Positions 1 through 11,499 of a stretch of DNA of 64,000 nt are shown here, in pieces. A program made the position numbers and the translations under genes. How positions within the stretch are numbered: the stretch's first letter is position 1; each line of letters opens with the position of its first letter. Source of the DNA: Hymenopellis radicata (taxonomy: Eukaryota; Basidiomycota; Agaricomycetes; Agaricales; Physalacriaceae); the NCBI GenBank assembly GCA_015501595.1, contig JADNRX010000078.1:62001-126000 (forward strand), read 5' to 3'. The notes below the pieces were generated by a model that was given only the letters and a program-made list of their open reading frames with translations, did no database searches and was not told where the DNA came from.

Positions 1-904
1 CGTGTAGGACCCTGCACATCGATGACATGAGGATTTCTAGACCCTGTGACGTATCTGGGGCTCTGCCTATCTTATCTGGACCGCCATGGATGCGGGGAAA
101 TGACGCATAGGTCGTCTTCCTCCTCCGTTCCTCCGACACTTTGGGTAAACATTGTTTTCCGATTCAATCCGTTCGATTTGACGGCTGTATAAGGTCTACG
201 TACCTTAATTAGACTGTCATCGATTGTCTGCCCACCTCCGAACGAATTTAATTCAACGTTAACGCACGACTTACGCTGTGTTCCCAGATTGCTCAAAAGG
301 TTCGTACCTTTTCTGCGTTTCAACGGGCTTCATTTCGCGCTGACTCATATCACATGGTAGTGGAACGTAATCGGAGAGTTTCTCCGTTCCCAGAACAGTC
401 TAATTAGCAACGCGAAGCGTTGCGCTTGTCCGGCTGAAAAAACTCATCAGTAAGTTTTCACTACCTCCGTGCCCAGACGCCGCAGTATAACTCCCATCAG
501 ATCATCAGGGGTAGACCCTGCAGCTAATTCCGGCGTTTTGGTAGTTGGAAGCTTGGGTCGAGGATGGGAAAGTCGGTACAGTGCGTTCTGGAGCAGGAGG
601 TAAGTTCCATTCGCCTTGGACTCGTCACTTTCGCTAGAGTTTAACCCATGTTCAAGTTTAGATTTGACATTCCTCGATATGTATTGTAGTCGCTGTCCTG
701 TGCTCAGGGCGACGAACTAAGAACAAGCGAGATTGTGTGGCGGCGCGTATTGCGCCCGAATATTGGAAAGATTTCGTCCGTGCGACGGTCGCGCATCACG
801 GCGTTCGATTATCCGCATCTATTTACGTTTCTTCCAGAGCCTGTGATACTCGAAAGTGGAATAAAAGGTGATGAGATTCCAACCGAATCCATCATCACCC
901 ATTC
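1..904. other. No supported gene
   Basis: I see only short open stretches without family motifs or convincing exon chains. It may be intergenic, or the outer part of the decayed gene that follows. Confidence 0.5.
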
Positions 905-2450
905 CCTTCTCTCCTTCTCTCACAGTTTCTTCTCTATTCGCTACTGACCATCCTATCATGCTCTTCTATCCTGTGGACGGCTGGAGTCGTTGCTGCCGCC
1001 GTCCTCATCATCGTGTTCCCGACGCGTAGCCATTGAAAACGTGACGAGCACGGGAATCGTGACAGGTCAGTTTCCTTCTTCCCACCATCATCGTTGATTC
1101 TTATTGGTTACTTCCGCCTCTCTCAGCGCTGTTCTACTTGCCTCTATTCCTTCTTGTAGGTTATCTTGTTTGCTGTCCTCCTCAACTAGACCGCTGACGA
1201 CTTTTGAAAGACTTCCATATCCGCCGCCGACTTGGACGGGCCGCAGTGTCCTACACTGATTATCCTTTCGAAGAGAACCGCGTCTCTGGACACCCCGCCT
1301 GGTATGTCGTCACTGTTCTTCCCGCCCATTATGTGTCCTTACCTCCCGCTCTCAGATTTGGACACCTTGATTTTTGGCAGCACTGCTCCTTTCTCATCGC
1401 GCCCTCTGGTATGTTGTTGTCTTGGGTATTCGCCTGTGAAACGCTGCTAATAATCTTCGTATAGTATTATTTTCGTCGGCGTTGCGGTCCACCCTCTTAG
1501 ACGACGTCGAGTTACGGACTGCCTTGATACGTTGATGGAGTTGCGTGAGGCGTTGTCTTCGTGACGCGTCCTTGTCCCATTTGGCTTCGCGCCGGTGGGA
1601 AGGCGACGATACATCTTTTGGCGGCAATTCAGACCCCAGAGCCATGGGTCGACGGTGGCGGGCGTTTCGGACCACGGCCCATGGTTGCCCATGGGCAGCT
1701 GGAAGATATCACCTGGAGATTTATGTGCGCTGGAGCCATTGATATCGGGAACCGCGGCTGTAAGTGGTGGCCGACAGTTATTCACGGTGAGTTCCCAAGT
1801 CTTGTCCAATCCTGTACTCATTGTTGCTAGGATATTCACTGTTCGCTGCGAATGGTGCTCGCCCAGTAAGCCGAGTTTGTTCTTCGTGTGCTTTTCACTG
1901 ACTTGGTAGTAGTCCTCTACGACGAAGGCGCCCTATCGACGCTGGCCGAAGGCGTATCTACTGAGATGACGGATATACTCCTGCCTTGCTCCCGAAGGAG
2001 GGGTATCTTGCATTTGCTTGGACTGGGATGACCAGCGGCTTTTGAGGAGGACAACGAAGGTGTGATCACCTCATGTCTGGATTGTTTCAATGGTACAGAT
2101 GTTGCACGAGCCAGCGTCACTGTGGCTCGCTACTTTTCGGTAAGTCTCTTAAGGTTCACCTGAATTATCTTGTACTAACGACATGCTCCAGACGTCCATA
2201 ACAACGGTGCTTTGCTCACCGCGCCTCGCCTCCGACAATGTCATCTCTATCTGGACTCGCCGTGTATGACTGGGGATTGCTCGACGTCTTTCCGCGATGA
2301 TGTGGGCGCGACGTCGGGATTCCGAACCCGACGAAGAGGTGAGATTTTTAAATTTGTCTAATTCCTTCAGAAGCTGATGTTGTCCTTTAGATGTTACTAC
2401 AAGGGCCTAGTACGACCGAAATTGGAGGAACGGGATCGTAGCATGGAGAA
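905..2450 (+). pseudogene. Unrecognised multi-exon gene, probably decayed
   Basis: I do not recognise the product. The stretch shows a series of good fungal introns: about 1066-1119, 1159-1190, 1302-1357, 1409-1464, 1760-1830, 1866-1909, 2142-2191 and 2341-2391. Each starts GTNNGT-like and ends in AG, several with a CTNAC-like branch. Between them lie short coding-like pieces, for example one with VVLYDEGALSTLAEG near 1909-1960 and one with CLDCFNGTDVARASVTVARY near 2074-2135. I could not join all pieces into one open frame: stops occur near 1217 and 2028. This suggests a decayed gene or an exon structure I have misread. No start codon, domain or function can be assigned. Confidence 0.3.
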
Positions 2451-2542
2451 TACACTGTCGTTATGGTAGTACGACGTGCGCCGAACCCGCCATATAGTAG
2501 GCATAGCTAGGTATATGGCCTGCTCTTGATCCTACCACCATC

Positions 2543-3574
2543 ATGTCAGATATGGACACTGTTATTCGTGAAGCACTTCTCCTGCAAAAACCGCTTGCTC
2601 GACGTCTTTTCAGGTCGCGAAGGATGTCTGGATTTTCTCCAAGCCATTCGCTCGAGGCGGACTTATTCCTATCGGAGGACGCTCGACGGCCGTCAAACTT
2701 TCCAACGGCGGCGTATGGGTCTTAGCTTCAACGCCCTTATCCACAGAGACGAAATCCACGCTGGACAAGATGGGCCCGGTAGAGTGAGTAATGTGCTCTT
2801 ACCCTCCGGCTATCACACATCAATCACGTTCAGATATATCGTATCAGCGGACAGGGTGCACCATCTATTCCTCAGTAAGCTGGACACGCATATATGCATG
2901 CCATCTTACGAACTGACGCGTGTACTCTTATAGCCGAGTACAAGACGGCCTATCCGAACGCCAAAGTCATTGCCCCGGCCGACGCGGTGGAGCGACACGG
3001 TAACAAGGACCTCAAGGTCGACGGCATTTGGGGAAAAGATCCTCCCGATACGAAATATGGGTTTGAAGACGATGTAAGTGGTCATATACATCTCTTCTCG
3101 TGTGGCTAATTAGCAATATCATAGATCCAACATTGTTACTTCTCCGGCTTCGTCAACAAGGACGTCGCCTTCTTTCATCCCGCCTCCAAGACGCTAATCG
3201 AAGCCGACCTACTCTTCAACCTCCCCGCCACGGAGCAATACTCCAAGTCCAAGACTTCTGGCAAAATTCCCGTTTTTGGTGGATTCAACCCCATGGCTGG
3301 GCCGCTGCTCGCTTTGCTTGGACGATGGGCCAGGACAGAGAGTATGCGTTCCCTTCATCCGTGTTTGTTCGTTGATTCTGAGTGGTGTGAATTTGCTAGG
3401 GCCATGAAGCGTGATGCGAAGACGGTCTCGCAGTGGGACTTTGAGCGCATAATTCCCTGCCACGGGGTAAATCCATTTCTTCTCTTCGACCACCTTCTAA
3501 CATAACGACAGGATGTCATCGAGCAAACGGGAAAGAAGGCTTGGCTCGACTGCTATCGTCACTATTTGAACTGA
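2543..3574 (+). CDS. DUF4336 family protein (metallo-beta-lactamase-like fold)
   Basis: Six exons can be joined. Exon 1 (2543-2560) encodes MSDMDT. The following exons read VAKDVWIFSKPF, GGRSTAVKLSNGGVWVLAS, ADRVHHLFLTEYKTAYPNAK, HCYFSGFVNKDVAFFHPASK and, last, WDFERIIPCHGDVIEQTGKK up to TGA at 3572-3574. Introns are 51-60 nt with GT..AG ends. The HH of DRVHH, the later FFHPASKTLIEADLLFN and the terminal IPCHGD stretch fit the DUF4336 pattern, a degenerate metallo-beta-lactamase-type fold. The biochemical role of this family is not established. The first intron has a less common GTTATT donor, so the extreme N-terminus is the least certain part. No signal peptide or membrane segment is visible, so a cytosolic location is inferred. 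Confidence 0.8.
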
Positions 3575-4219
3575 CATGTATTTATTTCCCTTGCCATTCG
3601 TTCATGGAATGACATGGATGTTGTCAATCATTCTGTCAATCGTTTGCTCTCTTACACATATCCGTATTTGAACTGGATTATCAGATAGGCACTCAAAATC
3701 GCGGAAACCTTCCGCGAGACTACGCTTCACACTTGATTTTTCGTCGCGTCCATTATCCTCCTGGTCATTTTCTCTTCGACATGCGTACTTCGCGTCTGAT
3801 TGCGCGTCGTGGGATCCTCCTTGTTACCGCATTCTTCTTCATACCGGTGGTGTCATTGCAGAAGGAAGGCAAGGAGTCGACTGCCAGTTAGAGCTCATCC
3901 TGTCCTTCCCTCATAGTATATGCTAAAGCGCGCAGAAATTGGTTCAGTCAAACGCGCTCCTCCGCCGACGTGACGAACGCCTCCATGCCAAGCATGCCAC
4001 TATTCAATGATAATACAATTAATACTTCGCGTGAGAATGCCGATGCTCTGCTACACATGGGCTATCAGACTCTTTGGAGATATCAACCTGTCTATTGAAT
4101 CTAGCTAAGCCGGCGTATCCACATTTTGACAAAAGCGTGAGGAATTACCTGTCAAAGGAAGAGTCCAGGCTTTCCTTTCTGATGATGACACCATTCGCGC
4201 TCTACTCCAGTCCACCATC
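3575..4219. other. Intergenic region
   Basis: The region lies between the DUF4336 gene and the F-box gene. I see no convincing coding sequence. It presumably holds the terminator of the first gene and the promoter of the second. Confidence 0.5.
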
Positions 4220-5479
4220 ATGATGAGCCCGCTGCCCCAGGAACTAATCGACACCATCGTCGACCGCGTCGCCGACGACAACGACACGGCAAGCCTTTGC
4301 ACCTGCTTGCATGTCAGCCGTTCCTTCTGGTCGCGCAGCCGTATGCACCTCTTCCGGGACGTCCGCATCGAGAGCGCCGCACAATGCGCGCGCTTACACG
4401 TCCTGTTCGCTATGGATCCCGCCGCGGCGACGCTCGTGCACAAACTGGACGTCGTCGACCCCATCCGCGAGATCCGCGGCGGTTCAAAGAGGAGACATGG
4501 ATCGGGCGGGACGATTTGCTTCCGGGCGTGGTCCAGCAGCTTGCGCCGCATCTGCATGCGCTGGATCTGTCGAGCGAGGGGTATCATTACGGGAACCGGG
4601 ACTACACGCATGTCTTGAGGTGGCATAAGGCGTCCGAGGCGCTGAGGGGGGCGCTGGGCGCTGTCTTTCGGGGCCGAACATTCGGTTTGTCTCGCTGGCT
4701 GGCGTGCTGATTGATTCGTGCCAGACGCTCTTCTCGCTGTTTGATGGGTCGCCGGTCGAGCGGCTGGACCTGCCTTCGTTCTGGCACGACACGGAATGTC
4801 GTGTCAACGCCGATATATCCACGCAGCACCCGCCGCGGCTGCAGTCGCTGTCCATCATCCTGTCAACCTGTCTTGTAAACTACCTACTCAATCCGTTGTG
4901 CGCCGTTAACCTGGACCGCCTCTCACGTATCTCGATCACAGTTCCCGGAAATTGCTCGCTAGAGATACGCTCTGCTGCTACTGCCATCCTCAGTGATTCC
5001 GTAGAGCACCTTATCCTCAACGAGAACATCTACTGTGAGCTCACCTCCCTACCCCAACTATGCGTCTGATATCTCACATTACAGTCGGCGAAATACCGGA
5101 CGTCTTCACGCTCACAGAGTGCCACAACCTCAAGGTCATCCATCTCGTCACGCGCGTATACACGATGGACAACTCCTACTGGACGTATATCACGCGTATG
5201 ATGGAGACCATCTCGACACCCAACTCGCTGAAGGAGATCAGGATGGAGTTGGATTTGGTGACGACGGTGAACCCCAACGATGTATCCGAATGGTTAGATT
5301 GGACGTCGCTGGAGGCGGTGCTGGCAATGCCGACGATGGCGGCGTTGGAGCGCGTGAACGTGATGCTCAACATCACAGGACACCAGGTTAGCAATAACCT
5401 TGAGGTCTGGATCGGCAAGGGGCTACCGGTTCTTGAGCAGAAGGGTGTCACGGTCGGAATGCGCCACCGGTATATTTGA
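4220..5479 (+). pseudogene. F-box protein gene with two apparent frameshifts
   Basis: The N-terminus, LPQELIDTIVDRVADDNDT followed by LCTCLHVSRSFW, is a typical agaricomycete F-box, which would bind Skp1 in an SCF ubiquitin ligase. A leucine-rich region follows, with pieces such as LAPHLHALDLSSEG, IRFVSLAGVLIDSC and SVEHLILNENIYC. A 50-nt intron at about 5033-5082 leads into the last exon, which ends MRHRYI at 5479. The coding signal changes frame twice. Near 4476 it leaves IREIRGG for RRFKEETWIGRDDL. Near 4640-4660, around a run of six G, it moves into LSGPNIRFVSLAG. Both changes equal loss of one base. They may be real mutations (pseudogene) or sequencing errors. ATG 4220 is directly followed by a second ATG, so the exact start is ambiguous by one codon. 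The substrate is unknown. Confidence 0.7.
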
Positions 5480-6327
5480 TGATGACGAGTTACGTTCTTG
5501 ATTTGCTATCTTGCTATGGATTTGCTGTTGAATTGCATACACATGAAGGTTCAACTGAGAATAATTGTTGAGCTGAACACCTTGAATAGTGGTCAGAGAC
5601 TCTGGGGACCAGCTAAAGGTGTGGGTTCAATGCTAACCATATGTATGTCAGGATTGGCATATATGTCTCTGGCTTGAAAGAAGGTACATCTGAACCCAGA
5701 GGTTGGCTCTCCATATCATCATCATCAATTACCTGGCACGGATCTATGTAGATCGCCGGACGCTAGGCTCTAGGCTACAGTCTGAGTACGACACACAAGC
5801 CAACTCGTGGTAAGATGACACGGAAACCGTCGTGCCTCCTGCTGTAGAGCTTGAAAGCTCAGCAAACGGAGAGACCGAGTGCAAACTATCAAGGTGTATA
5901 TCACCCGTCTCGGTGTGAAGCAGCCATGTTACAGAGTGAATGGGTAGTGAGCTGTACATCACTTCCAAGACCCTACTTGCTAGTGCTATTTCTCTGTTTA
6001 GGGTGTTACTTAGTGACCCAATAATGGACACCAAAATCAACGTAATGCTTGGATCTCGACGGCGAGCTGGAATTCGGACCGGCGTGTCTTCGTCATGTCC
6101 GAGAGCGGTTCAAAGATGGGAAAGGGAAGGGCTTTTACTGATTTACTTCACCGAACAAGCCACCCGTTGTCGTGAAGACACTCTGAATGGACTTTCCGCT
6201 GCGTTATTGAGAGTAGACGACGTTTGTGGTTTGATGGTGGCGGTTCATTATCATCATCCTTCACAGGCTGTCAACTGTCCTGACGTACGTGTGAACGAAA
6301 ACGGGTAAACAAAAAATGGATTGAGAT
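5480..6327. other. Intergenic region
   Basis: The region lies between the F-box gene and the 3' end of RCE1. Open frames here (for example at 5940-6308) show no motif and no exon-intron logic. I see nothing to annotate. Confidence 0.5.
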
Positions 6328-7503
6328 CTAATAACCGAGCGCAGAGAGTTGGGTGTCATCGAGCCAGTAGATGCTGCTCTTGGTCTCAGTCCAAGCACTA
6401 ATCACATAGATATATCCCGCAACACCAAGTAGATAGGCAGCAATAATTCCTGGGCAATGTTAAGACGTCAAACGGCTGCTTTGCCAGAAACACGTACCAG
6501 TCCGCTTCTTCGGCATGATTCTCAGCTCATAGCCGAGCTGTGGTACGCCCATAACGTTGCAGAACATGTGAGACGTTATTGGTGGTAGAATAGAACCAGT
6601 TCGGAGAAAGAGGTAGCAACAGTGGAATCCAAAGAGAGTTGTATACATGAGTTGGAATACTGGAAGGTGTTAGGAGAAGAAATAAAAGTGGGGCTTGGGA
6701 TAAGTACCAGCTTGTAGAATAGCGCGTTGGAGCGCGCTTGATGTCCGGCCATACCGATTATACGTGTCCCATCCATGATGTAGATGTGCTACAAGAATCC
6801 AGTGTTGGGAATGCAAAGAATGCATTACATACCTAGAGCGAACCATAGCGGAGATAGGAAGATCATCTTGCGTCTTGAAGCGCCACAAAGATGATACATT
6901 GAAAGCATACATGCGCGAAAGACGATCTCTTCTGTGAGAGGCGCCTGCAGACAGTCAAAAGGCGAATATTCGAGCGCATATATGCTCACTATAATGACAT
7001 TGCGCAGGCCAATAACGTGAACATAATTCTTGACAAAGGCGGTCCCGGCTTGGAGTGGCAATTGTTGCTGGAGATACATGGCATAGAGAGGACCGAGGAA
7101 GAGCACGGGCGTCACCAGATGGGCCAGAAGGGGGTGGGGCGCAGAGAAACCGAGGCGCCAGAGAGATTCCCAGACTGCTTCATTGAAAGGCTGGATCTGT
7201 CAGTGGCGGTTATGGACCGCGAGTGGCACGTACTATGTCCTTGAACAAGACGAGGACGACCACGAGACACGAGCACATGGTCGCGAGAGAAACGGCGGCG
7301 AGGCGAGCGCGGACGACATCGGGGTCGTCCCGCCATCGTTCGGACTTTTGTTTCTGGCGCGGGGTGTCTGTGGTCACGGTCGTCGCGACAAACGACAGAC
7401 GCGCATTTTTCGAGATGTACAGGGAGCCGACATAGGACGAGACGAAAAAGAGGGCAAGCAAGGTGGCCTGGAGGAGGGACAGTGGCGGCAGGAGGAAAGC
7501 CAT
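6328..7503 (-). CDS. RCE1: CAAX prenyl protease 2 (Rce1-type ER membrane endopeptidase)
   Basis: This ABI/CPBP-family membrane protease removes the last three residues from farnesylated or geranylgeranylated CAAX proteins such as Ras, Rho and mating pheromones, at the ER. Exon 1 starts at ATG 7501-7503 with a hydrophobic segment (LLQATLLALFFVSSYVGSLY). A short intron leads to IQPFNEAVWESLWRLGF, then the membrane segments LVTPVLFLGPLYAMYLQQQ. The catalytic motif EEIVFR sits in LTEEIVFRACMLSMY. It is followed by FALGMAHLHHGWD, which carries the second motif's histidine (FxxxH), and by ITSHMFCNVMGVPQ, which carries the third conserved His and Asn. The product ends ALGY at TAG 6328-6330. Family residues are present and I see no break. 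The ATG lies only 68 bp from that of the divergent gene, implying a shared promoter. Confidence 0.92.
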
Positions 7504-7571
7504 GCTTCTTGCTTCCGACCATCATCTCGAACAACACTCTTTTTGTTTACGATTACTAACGAACCCTTCAA
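7504..7571. promoter_or_regulatory. Short bidirectional promoter region
   Basis: Only 68 bp separate the start codons of RCE1 (minus strand) and the coiled-coil gene (plus strand). The stretch is AT-richer than its coding neighbours and must contain at least one 5' UTR. No clear TATA box is visible. Confidence 0.5.
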
Positions 7572-9113
7572 ATGACTGTATCCAACTCGACGACGTGGCA
7601 TTCGATCCGACCCTGGAGCCCGCCGTTGACGCTGTCGGTGCGCGAGATCACGTCGGTCTCCGTCACCTTTATTCTTTCGGCGTCACCCTCGGGAGAGACA
7701 GACTCGCTCATGGCGTGTCTCGGCCTGGAACCCTCCGAGCTCGAGCACGATGGCGACGACAGCGACGACGACCTCAAAAAGCAGACGGTCGTCGCCAGCG
7801 CCCTCGCCGGTGGTCTTTCCGTCCAAGTAGACCGCTCGTCCTGGCGCCGCGTCTTCATCCGCATCGACGACAAGGCGGATGAAGCTGTCATCATCATTTA
7901 CGGACTCATGCCCGGCCGGCAGTACGACGTGGACCTCGAGCTCGTGCAGGGCGGGCAGAAGAACAGACTCGAGCGGCGTGTCGTCACGGCGGACGGCGGT
8001 CAGTAATCAATCAATCGCATGCTTGCCAAAGACTAACTGTCAATCTTAGATTCCAGCACCGCTGAAAACCGGTAGACAGCCCTGACAGTGCCAACTTGGA
8101 TCATCCTGCCAGCATCGCAGATAACATGTCCTCGCCCTCCTCCTCCTCCCCGTCTCCCGCCACTCCCGCATCGACTCATCACGCATCGCCTGGTTTCACC
8201 CCCTTGACACTCGAAGATCGTCTGAATCAGTTACAGCACACCCTCACCGTGATGTCTGCCGAGCGCGAATCACTATCTGCCACTTTGAAATCAGCTCGAC
8301 GCGATGCCCAGAAAGCGGACGCCAACGTACGCTCCGAAATCGAGACGCTCAAGAGAGCATCCGAGAAGCACGCCGCGGTCGAGCATCGAGCAAAGCAAAA
8401 GGTCCTTGCTTTGCAGGAATCCGTTAAACGCGCCCAATCATCGTCGCGGGAGATTGATCAGCAGGCCACGGAGATTGAAACTGGAATGCCAGACCTTATC
8501 AAACAGCGCGAGGATAAAGAGGAGGAGTTGAAGAGAGTTAAGCAGGAGGCGGAGCGCGTACAGAAGGCTCGAGAGACCGAGGCTGAGAAGGAGCGAAAGC
8601 GAATCGACAGCTTGAACAGCGAGCTCACCAGCATGACCAACAGGCTCGAGCGTCTGCAGGGCAAGAAGGACAAGATGGAGAGCTCGACGATCCCGGATTT
8701 GGAGGAGCAGCTCAAGGCGATCGAGTTGGAGATTGAGATTGAGATGCAGGCGGGCTTGACGCAGGAGCCGTACGAGGATACGACGAGGATGCGTGCTGCA
8801 CCTATACCCATACAGAGAGGGCCGTGGAGCAGCCCCCCACGCCATGCGCAGAGGTCGTCTTCGTTACATCATCACAAGACGCCTATCGTGCTGCAGAACC
8901 CCCATCGGCAGTCATCGTTGAAGGCGAACGTCTCGAATACCAGTTCATCTACGCCGTCGCCTGCCCCACCGGCCACCTCGACTTTGTCAAGTCGGGCGGC
9001 GCCATTCGAGCCCGGGAGGCCAATACGGTCCCACATGGTATGTCCGCTCATTTCTGTCTTCCACGTTGGTATTTATTCTTTCTCTTCAGTGGAATGCACA
9101 CAATGGAGGTTAA
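7572..9113 (+). CDS. Long coiled-coil protein, possibly related to fungal AcrB-type proteins
   Basis: Exon 1 (7572-7998) encodes an N-terminal domain with a fibronectin-like strand pattern (SVREITSVSVTFILSAS, then VIIIYGLMPGRQYDVDLELV). The next exon encodes a Ser/Pro-rich linker, then about 170 residues of heptad-rich coiled coil from LEDRLNQLQHTLTVMSAERE through KQREDKEEELKRVKQEAER to IPDLEEQLKAIELEIEIE. A His/Ser/Pro-rich tail follows. Joining at the acceptor ending at 8075 keeps one frame across the 77-nt intron. The earlier acceptor at 8049 would instead give a stop soon after. A second intron (9040-9089) leads to WNAHNGG and a TAA at 9111-9113. In the same frame beyond that stop, near 9162-9219, lies a conserved-looking stretch (YAQLCEEAQILRGALADEG), so the true C-terminus may be longer or has been cut by a nonsense change. 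From memory it resembles the ubiquitination-network protein AcrB; I am not sure. Confidence 0.65.
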
Positions 9114-9496
9114 AGCAGTCCCTGTGATGTTTTCTTCTTTCGTCGGATACGGCGGGATGGCAACCGCTCGTATGCCCAACTCTGCGAAGAGGCGCAGATA
9201 CTACGAGGCGCATTAGCAGACGAAGGTGTACATGTATATTTCACGAGCATTTATTTGGCTGATTAGTGTTATTTATTTAGTCACGACATACACGAAGCGA
9301 TTTCTACTTTGTTCTTTGGAGAGTAAAACAAGATACTTATACTCGTTCATCCTTTACAGGATCAGTAGAGCTTCAGCATTATGCTTGACAGAACCGATCC
9401 TGCCCTAATCTTGTCTTTGCAGCGCATACATGAAGGACATTGGCTTGCAGTACGAGTGAGTATGACAGACTTGAAGAGCCTCCGCAAGCAGTGTAA
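9114..9496. other. Intergenic region at left edge of amplified region
   Basis: The first part may hold the lost C-terminal exon of the coiled-coil gene. From about 9497 the sequence matches the segment starting at 14541, which marks the start of the tandem unit. Confidence 0.5.
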
Positions 9497-9776
9497 TACC
9501 CAGGCTCTCCTTGGCGCATCGCACTTTCAACAGTCCGGCAGACAGGTCGTTCTCAGCCAAGATCCTAGGTTTTGACGTTGAAATTCGCAGCCGTCACTGC
9601 CACGCCCGAGAAACACGATTGATGAAAGACCTTGGAAGCATTGTAACAAATGAGTGCGACGACTGACTTGGTCTTTAGACGCTCCACTCTTACGCTTGAC
9701 GGTCAGAGGAGTGTATTTGCCTGCTCCTGCACCTGCTGGGATCTACTTTGGCAGACTGAATGACGCTTAGGTGTTT

Positions 9777-10130
9777 CGAGACGCATATGCGCTCGTCGGG
9801 GCGGGAGAGTCAAACAGCTATTCGAATTTCCAGCGTAACTCATTACGATGATCAACGCCGGGTGGTATCAAGCTTCGTTGAATTGAGCAGGCCGCTCTTC
9901 TGGATCTTCCGCTTGGTGGGAAAGTCTCCTAGGTATAAAGACATTCGAGACGCATATGCGCTCGTCGGGGCGGGAGAGTCAAACAGCTATTCGAATTTCC
10001 AGCGTAACTCGGTACTTACGACAGGTCCACGATGATCAATATCAAGCTTCGTTGAATTGAGCAGGCCGCTCTTCTCTCTGAGGATCTTCCGCTTGGTGGG
10101 AACGTCTCCTAGGTATAAAGACATCCGACA
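9777..10130 (+). repeat. 169-bp tandem duplication in the DUF6534-A promoter
   Basis: The block starting CGAGACGCATATGCGCTCG at 9777 recurs at 9946, giving a period of 169 bp with minor differences. Unit B (from about 14845) has a single copy, so the duplication arose after the two units separated, or was lost in B. Confidence 0.85.
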
Positions 10131-10165
10131 TCTTTTCCGTCCGTCCCTCATACTAGTTGTGTACC

Positions 10166-11499
10166 ATGGATCAATCCCCAATACCTATCGAAAAATTGTG
10201 CGTCGCATTCTCTTGGGCACTTTCGACCGAACTGATGCGACCTTCAACGTCGATCTGAAGAACAGTCCCGATGGTGGGTGCAACCTTGGACCTTTAATAT
10301 TCTCTCATTAACGTCCCGCGTAGCTCATAGGGTACTTTTTCAACCTCATCCTCTTTGGTGTGCTCTGCGTCCAAGTCTGTGCGTGTACTGTTCCCAACGC
10401 GTCGGCAATCAATGTACTGATTCGCTACCAGTCATATATTTCCAAGCATTCTTGAAGGATCGCTTGTGGTCGAAATGCCTCGTCGCTTGGATATGCTTCA
10501 TAGAGATCCTCCAGACGACATTAGTCGTGATTGACGGCATACGGGTGTTTGGTAGCGGGTGGGGAGACGCTCGTGCGCTGGCGGATGTCGGGCTTACATG
10601 GTTCAGTGTTCCAGCGATGACGGGAATCAGTAAGTTACGTCCCTCCTCCGACTTGATATCTTCTGATTTTTTTTTACGTCGTGCAGTCAGTTTCACTGCT
10701 CAGGTTTTCTTCATTTGGCGGATACGAGTCTTGAGTCAAGCGAGGCTGATCCCGGCAGCCGCCTTTTTAGTACGAGCTGGCAAAAAATGTCGAGTCGTTC
10801 TTCCTGGCTTATATTTCTATAGGTGTCCGTTGTGCAATGCGTGGCAGCAGTCTGGGCGGGTGTGCGGGCGCACCAGATCAGGAACTTCACGAGCGTACTG
10901 AGTGAGACCTTCTCCCATATTTCGGTGAGTGCGCGGCAGAAGGTCTCCAAGTTCGCCGTCCCAGTATTCTGATTTACCGCAGGTTTGGTTGGGCGGAACG
11001 GCAACAGCCGACCTCATCATCGCGGGAAGCTTGGTTTACTACATGCGCAAATCCCAATCGACGGAATTAGCGTCGAATGGGATGTACGTTAGGATCGTCA
11101 GGTTGATCGTTGAAAGCGGATCTTTGTGCGCTTTAGTGGCCGTCGCGGACTTGGGACTGTTCTTGGGGTACCGACAGACGAACTATCACTTGGCGCCGGC
11201 GATCGCGCTGTCGAAGCTGTATTCGAATAGTTTGCTTGTCGTGAGTTCTCCTTTTCATCTTTCGCAGTCCGTCTCCTGAGGTGTAGGTCCTGAATTCGCG
11301 CGTGTTGATGAGACGTATGCCATCGGTGGACGGCATGGATACGTTTTCGTTGATCGATACGCCGTCTATGGATGCGCGGTTGCGGGTTATGGCGCTGGGG
11401 CGTGCGCCACAGCGAGTAAGTCAGCCAATAGCTTTTGCGCTGTAACTTGAAGAGCTGATGTGTCGACAGAACGGAGCTAAGAGGAGTTCTTGGGTATGA
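10166..11499 (+). CDS. DUF6534 multi-span membrane protein, copy A
   Basis: This belongs to an agaricomycete membrane-protein family (DUF6534) of unknown function with about seven helices. Joined exons read LIGYFFNLILFGVLCVQVF, then IYFQAFLKDRLWSK, then LVAWICFIEILQTTLVVIDG, then LTWFSVPAMTGIISFTAQVF, then SVVQCVAAVWAGVRAHQIR. Next come VWLGGTATADLIIAGSLVYY and SLCALVAVADLGLFLGYRQ. The cytosolic-type tail ends KRSSWV, with TGA at 11497-11499. Introns are 50-60 nt and open. The beginning is unresolved. ATG 10166 (MDQSPIPIEK) runs into a stop before the first clear family exon, and the sequence NLGPL, typical of the start of this family, is cut off from it by a 29-nt gap. The true start exon is therefore uncertain. 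It precedes CRO 1 on the same strand and is duplicated with it. Confidence 0.75.

Noticed and set aside
8438..8845. Leucine-rich minus-strand frames at the coiled-coil gene
   Set aside because: Leu-rich antisense of Glu/Lys-rich coiled-coil codons is expected and not evidence of a gene.
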